Source of the DNA: Amaranthus tricolor
Lineage: Eukaryota > Streptophyta > Magnoliopsida > Caryophyllales > Amaranthaceae
DNA length: 64,000 nucleotides
Direction of reading: 5' to 3'
Assembly (NCBI RefSeq): GCF_026212465.1
Contig: NC_080053.1
Coordinates: 6,062,156 to 6,126,155 of the forward strand
Positions within the stretch are counted from its first letter, which is position 1; every line of letters begins with the position of its first letter. The notes beneath the pieces were generated by a model. That model had not been told where the DNA came from and searched no databases. It worked only from the letters and a program-made list of their open reading frames with translations. The position numbers and the translations under genes are program-made. Below, one piece after another: positions 47,424 to 55,549 of this stretch.

Positions 47424-49085
47424 TATAGTAATAATAATTCTATAAAAAAAATAATAAAAAAAAATTTAGAAATTTAAAAATAAAAAATAAAAATAACTCT
47501 CCATTAACAAATAACTTCTCACTTCTCCCTCTAAATCTTATAACTAACCTCACTTATCTACTATGAATTAAACCAATTACTCTTAATTCATTCACATTAT
47601 TACTCACACTTCCTTTTTCTCCTACAAACTACTTCCTCCATCTCCCATTTGCTTAAAATTCAGTCAAGAAAACGCAAGATTTCGATATTAAAGACAGCGG
47701 ATTCATAGACCGAGATTATTAGGAGCGTACGTTGTCTAGGATCGCGTGACAAGGTAATTCTCAATGTCCATCTAATTAGGACTATCCCGTTAGTATTATG
47801 TGCTAAGTGATAATTAATGTGTTTAAATGGGTGCATGACATTATTTTGTATGATATTATGTTTTATATATTCTCAAATTATATCTACTATTATTTTTGTC
47901 AAACTTGAATTTATAATTAATATTTTGATAAAATTTATATTATTATTTTGATAACGAAATTAGATACGGTTTAATTTGAAAGAGAAATACTTATAATATT
48001 ATTATTTTGATGAAAGTTATATTATTATTTTAATAATGATTTTAAATGCGATTGAATTTGGGAGAAAAATATTATGATATTAATATTGCTATTGAATATT
48101 ATTGAGATATATTTTTACTGGGAAAATTTATGATCATAAAATAAAATGTATAATGCATGTTTGATTATATATATATATATATGTTTGTGTGCACGCGACT
48201 AATTATTAAAATATATTAAATCACGTAAAGTGTAACACGAGGGAAATGAAGCTCTTATATTTGTTATGATCCAAGTATAAGAGTGATGAACAGGTTGCCC
48301 TGTTTGGTTAGTATAGCTGCCGACAGGTATTATTATTTTTGCTACTTGATATGATGTTTGGTCTTCCTTCTATTTGTTGTGATCCAAGTAGAAGGGGTGT
48401 GCAAACTAGGGTTACCTGAGACTACTCTGTTGGCCTTGAATTATTTGGGGTGACGACCTCTTGATGAAGCCTAGAGGTAAAGCCTCAGCCTACTGGCGTT
48501 CTCGTTTCCTCAAATTAAAAATTAATTATGTGGTTGCCATTATTAAATATCAAACTAATAAATTGGTTTATGTGATATTATATATATTGTTTTCTCAAAT
48601 TGTTTTTCTTTTAAACTCAGCTATATATTATTTTCTAAAATTATTTTCAATTTGATTATATTTTATTTTCTTAAATCATTTTCAAACTTAATCGTTTTAC
48701 GGGATGGAGTTGGAATTACTCAATTTCTTGATTTTGGAAGTTTTTCCCTTGTTTTTCTTGCATTCTTATGTTGCAGGTTATTGATTGCATGAGAATCGTG
48801 GAGTGAGGATCATCTAGAAACATAGCTTTTATTAGAGTCGTATTTCAGTTTAAATTTTAACTTAAGTTGTTTAAATTTTATATGGACATAGATTGCGTTC
48901 AGTCTTTTCTTATGTTGTAAGACCCTCTGTTGGATTTAAAGTTATTAAGTTATTTCTTAGTCGTTAAGCCTTACATTTATTTTATTAGAAATAGATGTAG
49001 CGGTAATACTCCCATGAGTAGGTTTTGGCTCATGTTTTTCATTAAAGGTGTTTTCAAAAGTTCGACCTATTCTAAGGGTGTTACA
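47212..49085 (+). mobile_element. Probable solo LTR of a Ty3/gypsy-type element
   Basis: The right end AAGGGTGTTACA and the preceding GTAAGACCCTCTGTTGG region are typical of large plant gypsy LTRs. So is the GGGGTGACGACCTCTTGATG / GTAAAGCCTCAGCCTACTGG stretch near 48,450-48,500. A left end at TGAAAAGCCCCC (47212) is suggested by A-rich flanks on both sides, but the duplication is low-complexity and not exact. No coding sequence. Confidence 0.5.
47361..47434. repeat. (TAA)n microsatellite
   Basis: An almost perfect run of AAT/TAA triplets of about 70 bp, with occasional single-base slips. Confidence 0.95.
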
Positions 49086-49309
49086 AAAATGTCTTTTCTC
49101 TCTTATAATACCAATACAATCATTACTTCACACTACTATTTAATTAAAATAAAAACCATTTACTACAAAGATTCCACTTTTCTTAATATGTGTGAAAAAC
49201 CCAAATAGGACAAACATAAAAAAACTGAGGGAGTATTATTTTGCTTATTTAGTCAAATTTTCATAACATTTTTTCAACTTTTTTAAAATTATAACAATTT
49301 CAAGACTTA

Positions 49310-49580
49310 AAAAGTTAATTTCAAGATTTAAAGTTTTTAATACAATTTTAAGGTTTAAGTCACCCTAATTTCAAATTGAAATGAGAATTTAAAACCTTAA
49401 AGTTGATATTTTAAGTGTTAAAATTAATCTTTTAAATCTTAAAATTAGCACTTAAGACTTGAAATTGTCAAACTCAATGACTTAAAAGTCATTTCAAAGC
49501 CTTGAAATTAATCTCTTAAATGTTGAAATTGATCTTCATGTCTTAAAATTGTCCTTTTTAAATCTTAAAGTTTGTAAATA
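49310..49580. repeat. Degenerate CTTAAAATT-type minisatellite
   Basis: Repeated words such as CTTAAAATT, CTTAAGACTTGAAATT and TTTTAAATCTTAAA occur about every 20-25 bp, alternating in orientation. Units are too diverged to give a clean consensus by eye. Non-coding. Confidence 0.6.
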
Positions 49581-49754
49581 AATAATTATTGAACTGACTC
49601 AACAAGACACGTCTCAACACTGATCTCATGCTTTAAACTTTTAATCAATTGTGTAAATTAAATTTAATCAAAGTTTAAGAGTCAGTAATAAAAATCCTTG
49701 ACATGATCATCATATATCCTTCCCTTCTCTCTCCAACCCAAAACAAATTCACAA

Positions 49755-49885
49755 GTTCTTGTAAAAGACGATCTCTTTAAAAGACTATTCCTAATTTGAA
49801 CATCCTATTATCAACTTTTAATTTAATTAAGTTTTAATAGACTGAGCCTAGAATAGATCTTTCAATGAGACAAACAAATTTCCAT
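49755..49885. mobile_element. GTCTCT-end MITE, degraded copy 3
   Basis: The left end GTAAAAGACGATCTCTTTAA and the right end with AGATCTTTCAATGAGAC are inverted. The interior AAGTTTTAATAGACTGAGCC parallels AAGTTTTAATGGATTGGGCC of the copy at 36.7 kb. About 130 bp. Confidence 0.6.
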
Positions 49886-50228
49886 AAGTTGCAGGACATC
49901 ACTTACTGGTTATTGCAAATGTTCTAAAATGACGAGAATACAAATACTCTTAATTGTTGATTATGTTATCGTTATTAGCAATTGGACCCTTAAGTCTTAA
50001 CTGAACTAAATTGAGGAATTGGAAAGCAAAAAGAATTACCAACACTTCAGATTCCCAATTCCATGAGTAATATAAACTAACTACTTCAAGACAAAGATAT
50101 CAACACCAAGTATCTACAACATTCATTTGCACTAAACAACTGCACTAATAGATATGCATACACATGAACATAGTACTATAACATCCAACCAGTCTAAGTA
50201 TAGAAAGGTATGAGCCTACTGCCACAGC
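49886..50228. other. 3' flank of the STIPL1-like gene
   Basis: Downstream of the stop on the minus strand; presumably includes its 3' UTR. No other feature is seen. Confidence 0.4.
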
Positions 50229-52838
50229 TCAGCGGCGTCTTGAACCAGAAATATTCTGCATTTCTACAAGTTTATCAAGAGTTACTAATGGCCATTCTTC
50301 CTGGACTTGAGCAAAGATCTGTTCATTGAAGGAATCCACAATAATGTTAACACTACCAAAACTATATACTTGATGATGTTTATGAAATCTTCCAGGTTTA
50401 GGCTTAAAGTGCAAGCCATGCTGCTGTGCGTAAGCCTCGACTACTTCTTTCACGTTCTTAGGCACACTATTTGTTTGCTGAGCAGCCTTCAACTGAGCCT
50501 CATATTGTCTTTGTTCTTGAATCCTCAAATAGCTAATGTTCTCCTTCACTCCAGGTTGAACCACTTCCAAACCTTCAGCAGCTCGGTTCATCATGTCCAA
50601 GCCTAGGTTTAGTTGGTTCCTGACACGTTCATTAGCCAAAAGTTCAGGAGGGATAAGCTCTTTCCATCCAAGGTACCACTGCATGACCTCTTCAAAGTTT
50701 GGACTTGTTGACAACCAATGGTACAGGACTTGCTGCCATTTGCTAAAGAAGTGTATCTCAAGTAAGTTGACCATGTGATGTATGGGAACTGAAGAAGCCC
50801 AGGTCATTACCCAATGAAAAGGTTCGAGTATCTGATTAGCAGGATTCACCTGAAATTCCTGCATCACATCTATCAACTTGGGAAGAATGGATCGTACAAT
50901 AAGTTGTTCCCAACTTGCAGCATCAAATACTGTCTTCCAGGGGGATAAGATAGTAAAGGCAGACTTATCGCTAGGATGCCATTTATATAGGACAGTTCCT
51001 AATTTTAAACGGATCCCTTGATAGAGTGTCTCCAGCTTTTGACCAAGCAATGGAAGCCATGGATGCACCCAGACATGGATTGGTATTGTTTCCCTACATG
51101 GTTCCCAAGAATTCACAGCTTCAGACAACTTAGGCATCACAATCATATCAAGCAGTGACTGTAACACAGAAGGTGGAAGGAGCTTCTCCCATAATTCGAG
51201 AAATCGAAGCATAGGCTCTGGATCTCTAGCCTGCCATGTGTTTATACCTGCTATTCGAACAGCAGGGAACACTACTTCGGCCACCAGCTGCGAATAAGGG
51301 GCAGACGCATCTTCAAATAGGTCATTATCTTCATCTCCCTGCAATAAACCTTTCCAACGACTCATCACATCCATGCCGTGGGATGGGTTCATAAGTGGAT
51401 CCCATCCTTGGAACACTCTAATCAACAGAGGAAGAGCAAAGGAGCATGCCATACAAGACAAGTTACCAAGTTTATATTCCTCAGGGAACTTATTTTGCAG
51501 GTCCCAAAAGGATTTTGCAAGGGATTCTAAAGTCAACCTCCCTGACATATGCTCCTCCTCAATGCTTTCTAGAACCTGAACTACTTCCTCCATTGAATCA
51601 ATCTGCTTCGTCTGACGAGCAACTTCTATCTGAAGCGTTTCCTTTTCCTTTTGCAATGCAACGGCAGTCTCTCTCTCAGTTCTCAAATCCCTGTCGATCT
51701 TCTGAATGTCAAGCTCTACCAAGTCGATTATTAATCTAATGTTGTGCTGCAACTCTGGCATGGGAATATCGTTTTCCCTCGCCATTTCCTCTGCATTCAG
51801 ATTTTCCAGATTTGTTAACACCCGAACCTGGGGTCCCCTCATGTCCACAACCTTCTGAAGTACCAAATCTGGCCCTTGTGCCTCTGCTTTCAAAGCCAAC
51901 AACTCATCTGGCGTAATAATGTTCTCTTTCTTCTTAGCACGAGCTCGAGCCTGTTTTTTCCATAGTTTTTCTTCCCTCTGCTTAGACAATTGCTGTTTTT
52001 CCTCCAATTCGGGAGGTGGAGGCACATCCACCAAGCTCGGCAAGTTTTTGCTTTCCTGGTAATCATTAAACCCCATCCCCATATTCTTCGGCCTCAACTT
52101 TGCCTCAATAGGAGCAACAATACCTTGCGCATTCTTCCCTAAACCACCACCTTTATACCCCATACTCTCCATCAATTTCATCCCAATTCCTTTTGTATGC
52201 TTCTCAAAACTCCCGACATCTCCCCCTTTTCCGTCTTTAATTTTCCTTCCAACTCCCCCTCCTGATTTTGACTTACGCCCCCCAGACAATTTTGCCATCT
52301 CACGTCGCTTCTCTGCCCCTTCCTTAATCATCTTCCCAAAAGCAGTTGGCAAAAACAAATCCTCCTCCTCCGCTACCCCATCGTCTAGCCTCTTGCTACT
52401 CGAACTTTTCTCAGCCCTATTTCTTGAACCTAACCCAAACCCTAACCCAGCACCAGAATTCGGCCCAGCTCCAAGCCCAAGCCCGGGTTTAAACCCATCA
52501 TCCGGATCCTCATCACTAGGCTTTTCAATACCCTCTTTCGCATTTCGATCAATCTCTTGATTAGGAGCAACAATACCAGTAGAAACAAAATTTACAGGTT
52601 TCGAATAATCATGCTTCTTAACAATCCCCCCTTTTCTCCTCTTCTTCTTCCCAGAAAAGGAGTCATCATCATAATCTGAATCTGAGCTACCAGATGCAAA
52701 TACACCATACAATACATCATCCCTAGTTTGAACTGATTTTTCTTTACGTTTCTTATAAAAAAATTCATCCCCTATAAACTGCCCACCCTCAAAATCATTA
52801 TCCATCCCAAATCTCTCCACTTCTTGATAATCATCCAT
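50229..52838 (-). CDS. STIPL1: STIPL1/NTR1-type G-patch splicing factor (TFIP11 family), 869 aa
   Basis: Nuclear spliceosome-disassembly factor: TFIP11/Ntr1 proteins use the G-patch to activate the helicase Prp43 and release the intron lariat. The CDS is a single open frame. Residues 1-100 are the acidic TIP N-terminal domain (ERFGMDNDF, YGVF, PVNFVSTGIV). Residues 115-140 are Gly-rich. Residues 213-255 are the G-patch (HTKGIGMKLMESMGYKGGGL, then GKNAQGIVAPIEAKLRP). Charged coiled coils run to about 430. Residues 430-800 are the GCFC-type helical region (KSFWDLQNKFPEEYKLGNLS, WHPSDKSAFTILSPWK). The last part carries the Pro-Lys-Pro motif FKPKPGR. Length fits plant members. The start is the first Met of the conserved N-terminus. 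No frameshift or stop. The absence of introns is likely normal for this family (from memory, not checked). Confidence 0.96.
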   Translation of the reverse strand: MDDYQEVERFGMDNDFEGGQFIGDEFFYKKRKEKSVQTRDDVLYGVFASGSSDSDYDDDSFSGKKKRRKGGIVKKHDYSKPVNFVSTGIVAPNQEIDRNAKEGIEKPSDEDPDDGFKPGLGLGAGPNSGAGLGFGLGSRNRAEKSSSSKRLDDGVAEEEDLFLPTAFGKMIKEGAEKRREMAKLSGGRKSKSGGGVGRKIKDGKGGDVGSFEKHTKGIGMKLMESMGYKGGGLGKNAQGIVAPIEAKLRPKNMGMGFNDYQESKNLPSLVDVPPPPELEEKQQLSKQREEKLWKKQARARAKKKENIITPDELLALKAEAQGPDLVLQKVVDMRGPQVRVLTNLENLNAEEMARENDIPMPELQHNIRLIIDLVELDIQKIDRDLRTERETAVALQKEKETLQIEVARQTKQIDSMEEVVQVLESIEEEHMSGRLTLESLAKSFWDLQNKFPEEYKLGNLSCMACSFALPLLIRVFQGWDPLMNPSHGMDVMSRWKGLLQGDEDNDLFEDASAPYSQLVAEVVFPAVRIAGINTWQARDPEPMLRFLELWEKLLPPSVLQSLLDMIVMPKLSEAVNSWEPCRETIPIHVWVHPWLPLLGQKLETLYQGIRLKLGTVLYKWHPSDKSAFTILSPWKTVFDAASWEQLIVRSILPKLIDVMQEFQVNPANQILEPFHWVMTWASSVPIHHMVNLLEIHFFSKWQQVLYHWLSTSPNFEEVMQWYLGWKELIPPELLANERVRNQLNLGLDMMNRAAEGLEVVQPGVKENISYLRIQEQRQYEAQLKAAQQTNSVPKNVKEVVEAYAQQHGLHFKPKPGRFHKHHQVYSFGSVNIIVDSFNEQIFAQVQEEWPLVTLDKLVEMQNISGSRRR

Positions 52839-53200
52839 TTTTAATTCTCTTTTATACTACCTTTTTCTTGCAACAAAAAACCCTTAGAAAACCCTAGACT
52901 ATTTATGGGTAATGAAAACTATGAGTATACGAAAGATCAGGTCCAACGAATAATCTAACAATACAAACTTAAAAAGAAAAAAGGATGAAATTTACTAACC
53001 TAAAGAGATTAAAGGAACCGACGGTTCAAGCCTCCACTTGTCAAAAGTCCGGTGTCGCCTGAGGCATCTAGGATCACCGGCCGGCGCCTGGGTGGTGAGG
53101 GGAAGGCAGACAGAAGACGCCAAATGGGAGTGTAGGCGGTGGGCTACTGGGCTTTGTGAAGATGTAGAGGGAGCAAGGGATGAGGGAAAAAACAATCGTG
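52839..53200 (-). promoter_or_regulatory. STIPL1: 5' UTR with probable intron and promoter of the STIPL1-like gene
   Basis: A G/C-rich leader at about 53,000-53,195 ends CTCTTTAG|GTTAGT. A T-rich stretch ending TTGCAAG (52867-52868) could be the acceptor, giving a 133-bp 5'-UTR intron (52867-52999). AACCCTAG near 52,890 is a telo-box-like word common in genes of the translation and splicing machinery. All of this is inference. Confidence 0.45.
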
Positions 53201-54302
53201 AATGGTGGTAAAATATGAATGTTAATTCTCATTATTCCTGTGTATTTTATCTGTTTATTTAATTGAGCACTTTATCCGGCGAACCAACTTCAAAGATCTC
53301 CCTCTAATAGAAATATATAGGTTATACATTTGATAAGTGGACATGGATTATTTATTTAACTAATATATAAGATTAAACTAAATACATAAATGTATAATTC
53401 TAAAATTTCACACAGAATAGATTAAAGATCAATTTTGATCAGATAAATAATATTAACGTAAAGTATTCAATTACTAAACATTAGAATTTATTTGAAAAAT
53501 AAATTTTCAATTACGATTTTAACCCTTTATAATATACAGAGACCTAGTAGTGAGATAGAATAACTGAGTGAAATAGAAAATAGATCTAAGTGGACTAATC
53601 AAAGGTATTTTATTTGATACTAATTTCTAAATTGATAATACTTTGCAATACTTAATCCCTACATTGTCGTAGAAGTCATGCATCAAAATGTTTAATTCTT
53701 AACTCATTTTATTGATTCATAATATATAATATACATGTTTAATAATTGTTGTTATATTCCGTATTTTTTACATTAATGTTTTAGATATCATAATGTTTTG
53801 ATGCATGTAATTTATTATTCAATTTTTATTAAAATGGATTAAATTTGGGTTCATAATTACATAATTAAAATTAGTTATATTTATGTGAATTTAAATTAAT
53901 AATTAAAACTAGATTTTAATTGAAAATTCTATTTTTTCTTTTATCAAACATATGTCAAAATTCAAAAACTTGGGATCACCATGCAAATTAAAAAAATGTT
54001 TGTTGGAAAAGTCGAAAACTTAGTGTTATCATGTGGAAATTTCCTTTTTTATTTTTATCAATTTTTGTTTAAAAGATTCAAAATGGGGTAAAGAATAATC
54101 AAATTCCAATCCTGTAATAATTTTGGAGCTTAATAAATAGCAAACCTAAAGGGTGTGTTTGGTACAAGAGATTAGAGGATGATATTTCAATTAAATATCC
54201 CAAAATGTGGATATTTCATATATTGATTGATCGGAATGAGATTACAATTAAGTTTGAAAATAAGATAAAACCGTGGTTAGTTCTCATCAAGTTATTCACA
54301 AA
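53201..54302. other. AT-rich spacer between STIPL1 and DNMT2
   Basis: No gene is recognised. GGGTGTGTTTGGTACAAGAG at about 54,151 resembles the end of the MITE at 851, but I could not find a matching right end, so it may be a single worn terminus. Confidence 0.4.
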
Positions 54303-54944
54303 TTGTTGTAAGAGACCGTCATTTAAAGAAATGGTCTCAATTAGGCCGGTCCATTAGAATTTTTAAAAATACAAAAACGAAATGTAGTGTAATTGTATGC
54401 TTATTCGGTAGGATTTTAGGATATATCTCAAGTAAGCATTTGTGATACTTCAAGTAGGAATTCATTGTATGTCAAATAGGTGTTTTAAATATGTTAAAGT
54501 TCTCAAGTAGGTGTTATGTGCTGTACGTGTTTAGGTTATTTGCTGTAAGGATTTAGGTTATGTGGTATAGTTGTTTAGATTATTTACTATAGGTGTTTTT
54601 GTTATGTGATTTAGGTGTTTTTGTTATGTGCTGTAGGTATTTTTATTATGTGCTGTAGGTATTTTTATTATGTGCTGTAGTTGTTTAGGTTATTTGTTGT
54701 ATGTATTTATGTTATGTATTGTAGGAGTTGTTATGTGCTGTATGTGTTTAAGTTATTTGGTGTTAGGAGTTTATATTATGTGCAGTAGTTGTTTACATGT
54801 ATACTTCGGTATACAAACCACCTACTAAACATTATTGTAGGTGTTTTGTGAAATGCGTGCGCATAGTAGGTGTTTTAATGAATTGAGTCGAGCTTTGGGA
54901 GCCGTCTCTCAAAGAAATGGTCTCTCAAAAGACCTACTAACAAA
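54303..54944. mobile_element. GTCTCT-end MITE, copy 2, expanded by internal repeats
   Basis: Left GTAAGAGACCGTCATTTAAA with AAATGGTCTCAATTAGGCC, and right GCCGTCTCTCAAAGAAATGG with TCTCTCAAAAGACC, are inverted ends of the same family as 36.7 kb. The interior is about 640 bp because of a minisatellite (54,515-54,790). Confidence 0.7.
54515..54790. repeat. Minisatellite of about 20-bp units
   Basis: Roughly a dozen imperfect units on the pattern GTTATGTGCTGTAGGTGTTT, with variants TTATTTGCTGTAAG and TTATTATGTGCTGTAGG. It lies inside the MITE copy 2. Confidence 0.85.
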
Positions 54945-55105
54945 TTATTACCAAGAGGATGAGCGGGACTTGTTTTAAAATGGTAAAAAACATTTATACC
55001 CTTTTAAATTGGTAAATTTTATAAACTAAATAAGAAATATTACAATTGTCAAAATAATTTTAAAAATGATAAATTGGTGAATCGTTGTTATGAGATTGAG
55101 TTATA

Positions 55106-55363
55106 CTCCCTCCTATTCACCACAAGTGTTCTATCTGAATTTTACACTTTATCAGATACACTTATTCAATCTTTAATATCTCTAGTTATGTATAATTAAA
55201 AATTATGGAAAGTTGATATAAATAATCCTTGCATTGAGACGAATCAAACAAGATCCCACTTAACTATATTTTAACTTATAAATTAATAATAAATACAAAT
55301 TAAGAATAAGAAATAAACGATATATAAAAAGCAAATGAAACACTTATAGAGAATAAAAGAGAG
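55106..55363. mobile_element. Stowaway MITE upstream of DNMT2
   Basis: TA|CTCCCTCCTATTCACCACAA on the left and AGAGAATAAAAGAGAG|TA on the right give a TA duplication and inverted ends. The subterminal AAGTGTTC/GAAACACTT also pair. 258 bp. It ends 186 bp before the DNMT2 start codon, so it forms part of the promoter region. Confidence 0.88.
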
Positions 55364-55549
55364 TATTTTAATAATTTCCAACAATCAATTTTGAATTTCA
55401 ATTTACTTTTCTATCCCCAAATTCCCATTTTGACGCATCAAATGCCCCGAAAATGCAGATTGTACAAGTGCTGCACGATCCATCAAAATCTTAGTTGAAC
55501 ATACACTAGACACAATTTTGTAGAGAACGTTGGCGATCAAAGCCGGTCA

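Larger units (their letters stand above)
42811..49233 (-). mobile_element. Plant mariner-like element, 6.4 kb with nested LTRs
   Basis: The left end TA|CTCTCTTCGTTCTTTTATG and the right end CATAAAAAAACTGAGGGAG|TA are inverted and flanked by TA (42809-42810, 49234-49235). It carries a DDD mariner transposase gene on the minus strand and an unknown reading frame on the plus strand. Without two nested LTR insertions it would be about 3.5 kb. Confidence 0.9.
41573..49262. mobile_element. Mutator-type MITE broken by nested insertions
   Basis: The left end GAAAACTTTGAATGAATTAAG starts at 41573. Its inverted partner runs from about 42,720 to 42,810, is cut by a mariner (42811-49233), and resumes at 49236-49262, ending CAAATTTTC. 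Removing the nested elements leaves about 510 bp, close to the intact 489-bp relative at 40,240. The flanks ATAAATATT and ATAACATTT agree at 6 of 9 positions, a worn duplication. A solo LTR also lies inside (41685-42432). Confidence 0.75.

Noticed and set aside
50307..51739. Several plus-strand frames
   Set aside because: Antisense shadows of the long STIPL1-like coding region.
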